64,000 nt of DNA from Papaver somniferum. Lineage: Eukaryota; Streptophyta; Magnoliopsida; Ranunculales; Papaveraceae. The notes beneath the pieces were generated by a model. The model was not told the origin of the DNA. It ran no database searches and worked only from the letters and a program-made list of their open reading frames with translations. Positions within the stretch are counted from its first letter, which is position 1. Each line of letters begins with the position of its first letter. Shown piece after piece: positions 24,149-35,959 of the stretch. The stretch covers positions 136,115,939 through 136,179,938 of the forward strand of contig NC_039359.1 in NCBI RefSeq assembly GCF_003573695.1, read 5' to 3'. The position numbers and the translations under genes are program-made.

Positions 24149-24910
24149 TGGCAAACCACAATAGAACTCCATTAATACATTTTCTCTGTCCTCTCTCTCA
24201 CTCCTTCTTCTTTAACAAACCCATCAAAAACAATTCTTTTCGGCTCAGATTTAGTCCATTTTTGGACTAGATCTGAGCAAATTTCTTCGTTTTTTCTTGC
24301 TTTCTAGGTTAGTTAGTAGATTAATTTGGTTTTTATTGTGTTTTCTACTTATATACATCATTTTGGTGGTTTTATCCACTCTTTTGAGGTTTATCTTCGC
24401 TTTAATAGCGATTCTTGGTTATTGGGTTGGATTTTAAGATCAATAGTGATACTCTCCATGCTCTCCAACGACGAAATCTTCATCTTGGTTGTCTCCGGCG
24501 ACGGAATCTTCACCGGAATCTTCATCATCAACTTATCCGGAGACGGAATCTCCATGGTGGTCTTTTTGACGATGGAAGCTTCATCACTGGTTATTAGAGA
24601 TTTGAACAAATCATTCCTATTTTGGGAGCATTTCTTTCTAAAAAAGAAAAACAAACTAAATGGTTGGAATTTAATTATGAGAAAAACCATCCTTCTTCCG
24701 ATTTAATCGGATCTTATTCATATTTGTATTTGTCTTACTCCGGTAATCCTTCTCTTTCTCTTGTCGGATTTCTCGGTATTGTATTCTTACGATATGTTCT
24801 TGTTACTTTGTATTCTCTTATTTTCGGTCTTAAACTCATTGTAACCTTGAAATCCCATTAATGAAAAGGTTCCTTGTTACAAAAAAAAAAAAAAAAGGGT
24901 TGGCAAACCA
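24149..24910 (+). mobile_element. Retroposed polyadenylated sequence with 10-bp target duplication
   Basis: The 10-mer TGGCAAACCA occurs at 24149-24158 and again at 24901-24910. Between them lies about 740 bp ending in a run of about 16 A at 24881-24896. This is the signature of L1-type target-primed insertion. The cargo starts with a CT-rich leader (24181-24240) that looks like a plant 5' UTR. It has an internal three-fold repeat of a CGACGGAATCTTCA-type unit (24470-24560) and ends in a TTAATGAAAAGG tail. Short overlapping frames (24326-24706, 24622-24861) show no family I know. It may be a processed pseudogene, a SINE-like element or a truncated LINE tail. Confidence 0.6.
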
Positions 24911-25223
24911 TTTATTCTGGACTCTTAACTAGGGAAATAAAATATGAAACAAAAAACCATTTGTTCTTGTTCTAGAGTTTAGTGGATCTGGCTGGCTCTG
25001 ACTCGGACTCTATAAGATGCGAATATGGTGACTCTGAAATTATTGAATAAATTTTGGATAAATTAAGGAATAAAAAATGGAACTCCAAAGGCAGCAATTA
25101 TTGGAATCCAACTATACAATGGATACCCTTTGTCCTTTGTACACACCTAATTCATTGTTACTCGCTCACTCCATCTCCCAGACATCTCTTTATCCATCCA
25201 TCTTATAATTTTACTCCACCACC

Positions 25224-27978
25224 ATGTACGCTGCTACAAAATTAGTTGGTGATAATGATCATAATCATCAATCTCACGAACAAATGATAGAGATTAAAGA
25301 GCTACTTAAGATGTTGGCAGAGTCTCAAGCTAAGCTAGTGGAAACCCAAGCAAAACAAGCAGAATTGCAAGCTGACCAAGAAAAATCTCAAGCTAAATTA
25401 GCAGAAACACAAGCAAATATTCAACAACAAATCATAGATATTTTACGTCCAAGCACTAATGATACCGCTGGTAATAATAATCACCATACACAACAACAAG
25501 GTATACCTTTAATCATTCATTTTATAGTTTTATTTCAGAAAATTATACTCCCTCCTCCGTATCAAAAGACATTTTGTGCAAGTCCTGATAAGAATTTTGT
25601 TTATTGCTTTAAGAAGATACTGCCAACAATGCTAGACAAGAGATCACGCATGTTCTTAACGTTAATAATGATGGTGAGCAGAAGGATGGTTGCCGGGCAA
25701 CATTTGTTTTTGGAAAAAACAACCACATATTCGAAGCACTAAGGGACCGTGACTTGGAAAAGGCCAAGGAGTATCTTAAGAAAAATCCCGAAGTGATCAA
25801 TGAGGCCATCTGTGAAGACTTATCTACAATATTGCATAAGGCTGTATATTTGAACATCGAGATAACGTTCTTAAAGGAGATTGTAGAACTTATGAAACCG
25901 GACATACTTGAATATAAAACAAACTTTCATTGTGGTGGTGACAATGCAGTTCATATTGCTGCCTTTCGTGGATATACCCAAGCTGTTGTCACTATGGTAA
26001 GTAAGAATTCTAAGTTGGCTCAGATACGTAATGACGATGGATATACACCACTAGAAATAGCCCTGCTTTACGTTACACCTGGACAGAAGGCGATAGTTGA
26101 GTTCCTTTACTCCGTAACGAAAGACGTGGATCCTAGTCCGTTTTCAGGTAGTGATGGTGCCAAGTTGCTATGGTACGCAATTGATGCTGATTTCTATGGT
26201 AGGTAAAGAAATCGAACTAGCATAATTGTCATCGAATAGAGTGTGCATTATATGATTATATTCGCATTGGCAATACATTTGGCCCTTGCATATACCACCT
26301 TGATCATATAGAATTCAATTTCGGTGCTAACTAAGTGTTTTGCTTGTAGATTTCGCATCATCTCTTGTCAAACGGTTTCCGCAATTAATTACAGAAATCA
26401 GTCTCACAAAAAATGTGGTTCTAGAGTTGTTCGTTCGAAAGTCGCTTGCATTTCGAAGCGGAACTAGGCTAACATGGTGGCAGAAACGTGTTTATTCATG
26501 TGAGTAGTCATCAACCTAAATTTATATTGCAAGAAAGCAATAATTAGTTTGTGCCATCTTTATTTATCCATACGAAAATACAATATGTTGGTACAGTGAT
26601 TCAACTGGAGGGCACTAAAGTCTCCTCAACGACCGATAAAAGAATCCCCGTGCCTTACTTAACACGAGGTACGTGTTCCTTGAATATCCTAGTACAATTG
26701 CAACTTTCTAGAATCGGCATCAATAATGACAGATTGCAGGGTTTATTCTCATGGTGGAAATTTGACTTTATTTCAGTGTCTTATATAATGAATGTATACA
26801 AGCACAAGTTGATGCACAAACAAGCAATTGCACTGCTTAAGCAAATGTTAGTGGGACTCAAGAATGCAAACAATTTAGATGTTACTATAGCAACTTTTTT
26901 CAAAATAATCCCGACATCATAAAGGAAGCTATAAAGCTTGGAAACATAGAATTGTAAGGGAGTGTCTCAAGCGGTACGGTTTCCTGGTATGGTACAACAT
27001 AGGGATCAAAAAATGATAGAAATGGCTATTGCAGAAAAAAATGTAGAAATAGTAAATTTAATATGTGATTGCGGTGATGTTGAATTTGAAGATAAAATCA
27101 CTTTGCTTTCTGTGATGGATAATAATGACAACACAATCTTGCATCACGCTGCCAAGTTAGCGCCTTCTGCGAAACTCAATATGATTTCAGGTGTAGCTCT
27201 TCAGATACAACGAGAATTGCAGTGGTTTAAGGTAAGGATGTTATTTCATTGGCAATTTAAATATTCACAATTCATTTTTAAACTCAAGTAATATTTCATT
27301 TCATAATTCGTACAGGGAGTAGAACGTATGTTAAAGATTAATTACAAGGACAAGAGAAATAAAGAAGGATATACGGCTCGAAGTATATTTACAAAAGAAC
27401 ACAAAGAATTGGTGAAGGAAGGAGAGCAATGGATGAAGGATACATCTGGATCCTGCATGCTAGTTGCTGCCCTCATTGCTACTGTAGCATTTGCAGCTGC
27501 TTTTACCGTTCCTGGAGGTAATATTAGTGACAGTCATAGCTCTAAAAACGGTACTCCAGTTTTCTTGGGAAAGACCTCATTTACCGTGTTCGCTGTAGCA
27601 GATTCCTTCGCTCTTTTCTCTTCTATAACATCAGTACTCATGTTCTTAGCTGTATATACTTCGCGATATGCAGAAATGGATTTCCTGAAGTCTTTGCCAC
27701 AAAAAGTAATTATAGGCCTTACGACTCTTTTCATATCTATGGCGGCAATACTGGTAGCTTTTTGTGCATCAATATTTATCGTGATTGGAGACATGTCCCC
27801 TCAGAGTCTAATTCTTATAGGATTGTTTGGTTGTGTCCCTGTGACCTTGTTTGCATGGTTGCAATTGCCACTGTTTTACGAAATGGTCCAGTCCACATAT
27901 TGGGGTGACCACTTTGAAAAACACAAATACATCGACCCTAGAGTGGAGAAGATAATAACAAAAAGAAAGAGAGTATAG
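25224..27978 (+). pseudogene. Ankyrin-repeat/PGG-domain membrane protein gene, probably damaged
   Basis: Exon 1 (25224-25500) encodes a coiled coil rich in Gln/Ala/Lys (QAKLVETQAKQAELQ repeats). Intron 25501-25613 leads in phase to exon 2 (25614-26198), with ankyrin motifs such as DNAVHIAAFRGYTQAV and DDGYTPLEIAL. Intron 26199-26349 leads to exon 3 (26350-26499, DFASSLVKRFPQL). After that, 26548-26960 holds family-like pieces (HKQAIALLKQM, FFQNNPDIIKEAIKLG) in different frames with stops, then 26962-27231 ends ELQWFK. The last exon (27316-27978, after intron 27232-27315) holds the PGG domain (AALIATVAFAAAFTVPGG) and about four membrane helices. This family includes plant ACD6-like plasma-membrane or ER proteins, several tied to immunity or stress. 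Two or more frame breaks near 26885-26960 suggest a pseudogene, or missed introns or errors. Confidence 0.75.
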
Positions 27979-28889
27979 TAAACTCTGTGAAAAGCGTTGG
28001 TTGTATCTTCATAGTCATAGAGAACTAAGGTCTGTTGGCCCTCAAAAACTAACAATTATGAATTTTCATGTACCTTGTTGGTTGTTTATTGAGTTTGGAG
28101 GTGTAATGCAAGGAATTATAATTTGTGTTTAATTTGGTGCTAACCAAAATGCCCTATCGTTGAGTATTTCAGTTTTGATTTTGAATATTTGGAATTTGCC
28201 GAATCTCTGCCATCAGACTGAAAAAAGTTCAAAACTTGTTGTGAGGCTTGAAAATGTTCGAGCTCGAGCTTTCGAAAGTCATATCAAACATTTCCGGATA
28301 TAACTGACACTACACTTTCTCTATTGAATTGAAATAAAAAATTGCGACTTCAATAAGAACGGAAAACTCTATACATGGGACGATTAACATGGGCCAGATC
28401 TCGGACAATCAATCCAGACCTTTAATCATTTCCATCTTCATCCCATTACCAATCTCGATGCTAGAGTCATTCCCTTTTTCATCATTAAGATTGTGACACG
28501 TCATGTCCCATATCTGCACTAGCCCCCACTGTCCCGGCTGTAGCAAGGTCGAATAAGAACCTTATGACTTGGGCTGCAGTGGGATAGTTTTGGGCTGACA
28601 AGACGACAAAACAATCACTAAGTAGTAATCCCGTACCCCTTATCCAGTTATTTTTAGTAATGGCTAATATACCCCCAATTTAATTAGAGCTAATGAAGTT
28701 GATTACCAAAACTAATTATAATTAGTAACTTAATTACCTTAATCATGTATTTATATTCTGAAAATCAATTTTTATTTTTATTTAGAAGAAGGAGAAGGAG
28801 GCTTCTTTGGAAATTTTTCAAAAACCTTGGAAGAGTATGACAAAACATATCCTCAAAATCTGGGTTTTTTTTTGTGTGGTTATGGTTGT
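27979..28889. other. Downstream region of the ankyrin gene, no further gene seen
   Basis: The first roughly 170 bp is probably 3' UTR (TGTATCTTCATAG, then TTTAATTTGG). No protein-coding or RNA gene is recognised in the rest. A block at 28380-28620 is somewhat GC-richer (AGCCCCCACTGTCCC) but matches nothing I know. Confidence 0.5.
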
Positions 28890-30370
28890 TAATGAGTCGA
28901 CCCGGCCGTAAGTCCATATTACAAAAAAAAAAAATACTACATTCAAACCGTAAGTGACGGTTATCGGGGAACTTAAAAAAAACCAGCCGTAAGCCATAGT
29001 TACAGCTTGGAAAAGTAGAACAAGACGTATAAACAGTCCAGAATCATCTGTGTCTTCTTTACTGATAGGTTCATAAGTTTAAAAGGCAACTTTTCTAGCA
29101 GTAAGTGTTTATGGAGTTTGAAACTTTTAGGGTTTGGGCATACACACTACGACTTGAAATGCAAAATTCATTTCATTCATTAACCCACATTGCAAGCCAT
29201 TAAATATTTACTTGAGCCGCATTACAAATTCGGATCTAGTATCCCATGTGATTTACTAAGAAGTCCTTGATAATGGCAAATGACTTCGTAGTTGAAAGAT
29301 GAATCTTTCCCTTTTGTCCATTCCTTCCTAGCTTGAAATACGACTTGAACATCAGTTTCACCTCTAAGACGAAGTTCATATCAAATACGAAGTAAATCCA
29401 TATGTTCTTCAACTTGTATGTGCATGTCTCCAAATCAAAGAAACAAATTAACTCTGTCATGGTTATTAGCTAGTGTTACCAGTTTCACTAATAATAATTT
29501 CATAGATCTTTTTCCAAAATAACTAACACTCGTTAAACCACGTTGCTTTAGTTCTTCTCCTCTTTTTGGATAACATATATAATACATAGTTTTGGAAAAT
29601 AGACAAGTCTTCGTCCAAAGTAAAATTGGGTTTACCCAATCTTAAGTATATTACATACTATATGAAGATTGTTAGAGTTTTTGGGGGAGATTAGGGATCC
29701 AAAAGGTGTGATTTTGATTTGGGATGGGTGGGTATGACTAGAAGGACTTATTTTTTCATATAAAAAGTGGTGAAACGACAATGTTCTTCTTTAATATGAC
29801 AACCCAATTATTCTTCTAACGGGTTTACTTTTCAAAAACTAGCCAATAAGATATTCAATTATAAGAAATTCAGGAACTTGTAGCTAGCAAATTGCTATAT
29901 CAACCTAGCCGTAGGTAAGAATGAACATGTTATGCTTTGGTTGACAGTTATATGGTTAGGAGTCCAAGACGTAAGCTTGCCAGTTCTTAGTTATGCTAGA
30001 ATCACGACTGCAATTCCTAACCATAACCGGGTGCTTACGGCTAGGTAATCTAGCCTTAAAAAAATGTTCTTTTTTTTGAGAGTTTACAAAGATACTGGCG
30101 GATAGAATACCGAGACGTAGGCGAGGTTACGGCTGGGTATCACAACCGCATATGAAACTTACGACTAGAACTCTAACCGTACAAATATGTCAATTATTTT
30201 AGGTACATCAAATGCTCTGACGGTTAGAATTTCTAACCATAAATTGAACTTACGACTGGAAATCCCCACCGTAACCTAAGTATACAGCCGAAATGAAAGG
30301 TGAGTTTTTAGCGAACGATTTATAGACATTTACGACTAGGTTTTGAAGATTATCGACCTAATCGTAAGTG
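28890..30370. mobile_element. Second hairpin-motif array element (TTACGGCT/AGCCGTAA family)
   Basis: Motifs of the form CCGTAAG or CTTACGG with AGCC, AACC or GACT beside them recur at about 28901, 28946, 28984, 29908, 29967, 30033, 30131, 30165, 30217, 30250, 30332 and 30358. They occur in both orientations, often as inverted pairs about 30-45 bp apart. The pattern is like that at 21190-23440, with a different core sequence. Around 29236-29460 the minus strand has a 74-codon frame, rich in Phe, Leu and Lys, that I cannot assign. The ends are not defined, and a CACTA- or Mutator-type identity is inferred. Confidence 0.45.
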
Positions 30371-30639
30371 ATCATATGAGTTTTCAATATGTAATTTTTT
30401 TTCATTGTTCTTGTAATTAGATGAATGGAAACACTAAAATTCATTCATCAAACCTAAATTAATGTCGATAAGTGAAACAAATTGCAATCCATCCTTCCAA
30501 ATCCATTGCCAAATAATAAACAAAGTATTAGATAATTAATAAAAATACAAAATACAAAATACCCATAACCAATACCACTACAACTCCATACGTCATTCAT
30601 CGGAATCCTCTTCTGAATCCCGTTGTCTCGTATGAATCC

Positions 30640-30912
30640 TCAACCTCTTCTACAACTTGAGATCGATCTTGAGTCCTTGACCATTTCCACCTCGACCATG
30701 TCCACCCCAACCACTTTTACCACGTCCACCTCAACCATGTTCAACTTGGATTCGGAAAAAATATTGGATTGAACACCCTCCTCCCTAGATGAAAAAGCAC
30801 TACGAGTACATGATTCATCACTAGATGAATTAGACCTAGTCCTCTTGGCACCCCTTTGTTCGTCATCTGAATACTTAAAGAGATATCCTTTATCAAGGTC
30901 AATCGCAAGCAA
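30640..30912 (-). pseudogene. Coding remnant next to the second hairpin array
   Basis: This 90-codon minus-strand frame has an acidic then basic N-terminal part (FKYSDDEQRGAKRTRSNSSS) and a Val/Met/Lys-rich repeat (VEVDVVKVVGVDMVEVEM) that comes from a CACC-rich plus-strand tract. The first 40 residues resemble the charged tail that follows the SANT-like domain in plant NAM-associated transposon proteins. The link is weak and based on composition. The ATG may be internal to an exon; the upstream exon is not seen. Confidence 0.25.
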
Positions 30913-31689
30913 GGATTGATCCCTGACAGATCTTTGTTATAGTTTAATCTGTATTAACATTTGTGATTTTTTTTGGTAATCTTTGGGTTTTTACAAGCAT
31001 CGCGATGTATATGGATTGAGCTTGGAATTTTCACAATGTTGAAATAGTGATTTGAATATCTGTCAAACTCTTAATAAATAATGTTCAAGTATTTTCCTTG
31101 ATATCAAGCCGACATCCCACGACCGAAATATGTAGTACATGTGCTTACCATGTCCCAGAGGTTTGCATATCTTTAGTGATTATATTAATAAAGTACATGA
31201 ATGTATGTTAGCTAATATTAGTTGTCAATTAAAAGTGATTTCGGTATACTAGTTGGATTACAGTTAGAATTTGTCAAAAACGAAACTATACATTTATTGC
31301 ATGTTTTAAGGATTTTCAGATTTCATAATTCATTGTTGTCCAAACAAGCGTTGGTAACATTATAAACTTATCCCTTGACACATTTCTTAACCATTTGTGT
31401 GCGAAGCCAACTCGTTGATAGAGGAGAGTAATCTAATTATGTGAAATCTCTTGTATCTCCTTCATTTAGGATCAAGAATATTTTAGTAGTACCGTTAATG
31501 GGAAACTAAATCTTGTATTTATTTTAGTTTTCGATTATTAATTTGATTGACAGATCATACTTGATTGTTCCATGGTCCTTCTCTTTTGATATAAGGCCAC
31601 TTAAGTTTTTAAGGATTGACTATTTCAGACCTATTTGATTCAAGATCCAAACATAAAACTAGTAATCATCCAATGTTAATAGATTCCGT
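30913..31689. other. AT-rich intergenic stretch, nothing recognised
   Basis: No credible frame on either strand and no repeat I can define. It may be decayed LTR-type sequence continuous with 31690-32590. Confidence 0.4.
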
Positions 31690-32590
31690 TATGTGTGTAG
31701 GCGATCATTAGTATAAATAAAGTTGTTTGTGCAGGTGATACTTTGAAGATTCAAAATTGAAAATTGAAAATTGAAGACTAGAAGACTTTTTCTTTTTGGT
31801 ATTCTGATCTTTGTGCTATTTCGTGCACGCTTGATTCTCTAGGATCTAACAAGTCGTTTATTTCGATAAACATCATACTTATATAAAGATCATAAAAACT
31901 AGTTAGTTATTTTTCCTCGTAGAATTTTTTAACTGGATCTTGTCGACTGAGATAGATAATTTTTATAATCTTTGTCTTGATATTGATCTTTGACCAAAAT
32001 AGTATATATTGATAAGTTATTGATAATTTCTATAACTTATTTCTGACCATTGTCGGGTTTTGGAGGTACATAGTAAGGTGGTTACTGAAACATGTTAACG
32101 CTTTAATGTTTTGGGTTACAATCCAAATGAGTTGAAATAACAGAAGTCTTCACAGCATATGAAGCAACTTGAGATAGTGGACTTTATCTTGGGATTCTAA
32201 TGCGTAGACCAAATTAGTCGTAGCCACAGGGATACTGGGGGAGCTGAGTAACTAGGAGTAGTTTGCTTAGTGTCTCAATTATAGAAGTTGCGGTAGTAAA
32301 TTTATATAGTCGCTTCATTCTGGGTGTATTTAAAACTTGACTATGTCCTGAGGTTTTTCTGCCTTGTAGTTTTCTTTGTTAATAAAATTTTGTGTGTCGC
32401 GTGATTTACTTTACTTCGGCATTATATTGCTTGTATTTATATTTAAAGTAAATACACATGTACGTTATTCTACTTGGTATACAATCCCATAGTTAGTTCG
32501 ATTCCGGATATATAACTATATACCAAGCTAACATCTCGTTGAAGTAATCTTTTTGGCAGTTATTTTTCTGTAAGATTACAAAAGGTGTGT
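31690..32590 (+). repeat. Decayed copia-type LTR fragment, plus strand
   Basis: The 3' part follows the order of landmarks in the LTRs at 9879-12246 and 15874-18224: CTTGACTATGTCCTGAGG, then TTTTTCTGCCTTGTAG, then a CGGCATTATATTG stretch. It is much more diverged. No LTR-end motif is intact and no primer site follows. Confidence 0.5.
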
Positions 32591-32599
32591 CTATAGTAG

Positions 32600-33640
32600 G
32601 TTGATACGAAATGATTATGGTGTACTTGATATCCTCGTCATTTAATGGACAATTTAATAAGTATAGATCAACTGAAAATATCCTTGTACTCGATTTTCAA
32701 ACAAGGTCAACCTAGTATGTACTTGAACCGTATACATGAACCGGATGCCAACAAGAGAAAGTCTTGTAGTTTATATTTTCAGAGCACGAATTCACGAGAA
32801 TAAGTGTTGTAAGTTCTATAAAGTTCGAGCTGAAAAATACTATCTACGTTAATTGACTTACTACTTTTGATATTTCAATTATAAAGATAAATTATATAAT
32901 GCGGAAAGAAAAATACAAGATACAGATTTTTGTTGATGAGGAAACTATAATCTTGTAGATAATCATGGGACCTCATCCAGCTTGAACGTTGCATTGTATT
33001 AAACCGCTACAAACACTAGATTACTATGTGACTTCAAACTGAAATGAGTTCAGACCCAATCGAACCTGCGAAAAATTCACCTTCAATCGTTCTCCTTACG
33101 TCTCTTGGATCTCGCAAAACCCTACGTACTTGATTCCCATATATAACGTCCTTTACAGGCCTAGGAGTTGTTTCAGTCGCAGTGAAGACTTCTAACTTTC
33201 TCCTGCTAATATATAGCCTATTGATTTCCTTCATAAAGATACTCAATCAAGGTAATGGAAATTTGTTTGCTTATGAGGAATCTTCAAGGATAAAGAAGAT
33301 ATCAAGCAAACCTCAACAATTATGATAGCTTACTCTCTTTCAGATATGCCTAATTGATTTTACCTCACGAGATCAATCTATACCAGAATTCAATCTTCTA
33401 GAATTAAAAACATGAGACGAAGATAACTTTGTAATTTCTGTTAATCTTATTCTTTGATCAATGGTTCATGAATCACGGTATAACAGAATAGATGAAACTT
33501 AGAATAGATAAGAACTACGATGATTAAAATAAGATTCTGGATATCAATAACTATCAGGTAAAAGACATCAAATACAATTGCACATATATATTTCCAAATA
33601 TTCTACATAGTAAATACGAAAACGATATTCCTTTCCTGAT
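32600..33640 (-). repeat. Decayed copia-type LTR fragment, minus strand
   Basis: Read on the minus strand it carries the LTR landmarks in order: GAGACGTAAGGAG at about 33100, CAATGCAACGTTC with GCTGGATGAGG near 32985, and CTTTCCGCATTATATAA near 32905. It opposes the fragment at 31690-32590, so the two LTR pieces face each other tail to tail. The short frame at 33034-33246 is not a gene. Confidence 0.55.
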
Positions 33641-33689
33641 CAAGAGAATTAGAAAACTAGTTAGCTACCCAGTAAATAAAGCTCAAACC

Positions 33690-33915
33690 TTTAATCATAG
33701 TATCACGCAAACTCCCATAAAAATCCAAGCATTTTCAGTAACCTGACAGTCTATGAAAAGATGTTTGCGTGATTCAATTCCAAGATTACACAAAGGGAAA
33801 ATAGGGTTGACATCATGAATAAATCTAGTTATTCTCTCCCTTACAGGAAGACAATTTTGAACGTATTCCAAATTGTGAATTTTGGGTGGTATATAAAGTT
33901 TCCAAAATTTAGCCT
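33690..33915 (-). pseudogene. LINE zf-RVT domain fragment, minus strand
   Basis: The minus strand reads a continuous frame from about 33911 (KFWKLYIPPKIHNLEYV) through CLPVRERI, then FPLCNLGIESRKHLFIDC and NAWIFMGV to a stop near 33699. The spaced C..C...H...C pattern with HLFIDC is the reverse-transcriptase-associated zinc-binding region found near the C terminus of plant L1 ORF2. No upstream reverse transcriptase is joined to it, so it is an isolated remnant. Confidence 0.7.
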
Positions 33916-34774
33916 AGCAAAAGCTAATGTGTCCGGACCATCTAATTTTGAACTGGACAAAGGATTTCCCCTTAGATTTTTCCCACGACAAACCGGTTTT
34001 TTTGCGAGTTTTTTCTTATTCTGAAAATTTCTTTTCGCCATGAGCGGCTAATCAGCCATTCATGGGCTCTGATGGAAAAATAATACATGGATTCATAGGG
34101 TTTCTACTACGGTTTTTGATTTTGTATTGTTACTTACAAAGCTAGACAATTTTTTAATGAAGATTTGTTTGAAAATTCAGAAAACAGGAGATTTGATTAG
34201 ATTCGCTTTTCTTCCCTAACCCAAATTCACACGGTTGCTTCTGATTTCATCCTTCAGTGGTCAGGTAATGATTTGCATCCATTTATACAAGATTAAGTTT
34301 TTAATTAGAGGTTTCTGAAGAACCAATTTTAATTACTTGCTAATGGATCAATTAATTGTTCCATAATGACATTTATAAGAATTTCTTCCCAAATTCATAT
34401 ATTTGGTGATTTCCTCCCATCTTTTCTTGATTTAATCTGCATAACTGGTTCTTACGCTTGAAGATAAAGTTTTTTCCTATTCATGTGTTGTGCTTCGTAT
34501 TCCAGAAAAAGCCTTAAACCAATATCTCATTACCTAGCTTTTATTACAATACCATGTAGTTGTTTTATATGTTTGTTTGTGTATCACATTATTTGCAGTC
34601 TGGCATAGTGATGTTTCTCAGTTAACTAATCTTACAACAATACCTGAATCTGAGTAGTGGGTGGCAGTTTAACCTTAATGAAATAATTCCAACTAGATAT
34701 CAAAACACCCGTCTTCTGTGGACAAGCGCCTCGACAGGAACCTTTTCTGAACCAGTAGAAAGAAACTGCTGAGA
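33916..34774. other. Stretch between LINE remnants, no gene seen
   Basis: 33920-34080 may be decayed LINE sequence continuing the minus-strand fragment. 34190-34775 could be the 5' leader of the plus-strand LINE that follows. No supported frame. Confidence 0.35.
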
Positions 34775-35412
34775 TGTAAAAAAAACGTTTTGTTATTCCA
34801 ACGGGAGATTCATGGGGGAATTTCAGTCATAAACGATTGTGAGTGGATCTATATTATTAGATTTAAATATGATTATGAGATGCATGGAGTATTGAATTTG
34901 GCTACCATAAGAGTATTTGGAGATTTACTCGACATAAAGAAATGGGAAGATATTGATAACTTACAAACATGGTACCCCACAGTGGAGATGTTTTTTTATA
35001 ACAATCATTAATCTAACTCCAGCTCAAGTTACAAGTGAAAATATCAGAAGATACCTGGCATGCATGAGGGAGATTCTGTCTTTCTCATACCTAGTGAGAC
35101 AAAGAAATGAAAGTTTTTCAATCACGGTGAGAGCAAATATAAGGTTCAAGCAAAGGCTCAGGTTTAATGTCAATGCAGAAAATGAATTGGGTCATGTTAA
35201 TGTTATGAATTTGAATTTCACAACATTCTCTATAGTTTTTGTGGGTTCTGTAATATGATCGGCCATAAGTTACAAAACTGCATATATTGTGACATTGATC
35301 AACACCAAGATGAAATAAAAAAAGACAAAGTTGATGCAGTTCTAGTAACAATGCAACAAGAAGTTATTAAGCAGCAAGAGCAGATGCAGCCGATGATGGT
35401 GCAACAAGGATG
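34775..35412 (+). pseudogene. LINE ORF1 remnant (DUF4283-type with CCHC knuckle)
   Basis: Coding pieces lie in three frames: 34790-35011 (TIRVFGDLLDIKKWEDI), 34953-35258 (NIRRYLACMREI, then FSITVRANIRFKQRLRF), and from about 35228 a frame with CGFCNMIGHKLQNC, a CX2CX4HX4C knuckle. The last frame ends near 35412 in a Gln-rich tail. This order is that of plant L1 ORF1, an RNA-binding chaperone. At least two frameshifts make it inactive. It sits just upstream of the ORF2 remnant on the same strand. Confidence 0.7.
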
Positions 35413-35959
35413 AATCTCTCAGAAGATAGCCTTTCCATCTTATCATCTGAACAAACTGCATCTGAGGTAACTTGGAGTGATTATCTGAAAACATCTTGAA
35501 GATTAAAATGTTAGTCAACCTGAAACTTTTCATCATACACATAATGCTTCCGTTGATAATACTGAATCTGCATGGAGTAATGCCTCTGCACAACTCAGTA
35601 TTCGTAATATTATTGGCAACCAAATGGATACTTACATGTGGAAGGTGATGCAGAAAAGGGATAGTGTTGTTAATCCTTTTAAATTTGTTAATTTCTTATG
35701 GGATGAAGCTTCTTCATCACAGCAACATCCCAGCATTGACAGTTTTAATTTGCATACTTGAAGAATTGGACTACGATGCAAAACTATTTCCATCAGGATA
35801 ATCCTCTACCAATACCAAAGAGACAAAGATTGACTGATTTGGATTTGAATCTAGTGTTACCTAATTATCAAAGCCAGGTGGAAATTTGATAGATTACCAA
35901 GTTTACAGATGTTTGAAAAGCCTCCAAGCCGAGCTTGGATAACAGTACGAAATTAGAAA

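Noticed and set aside
25540..25590. CTCCCTCCTCCGT in the first intron of the ankyrin gene as a Stowaway MITE end
   Set aside because: Only one end-like string is present in a 113-bp intron; no inverted partner.
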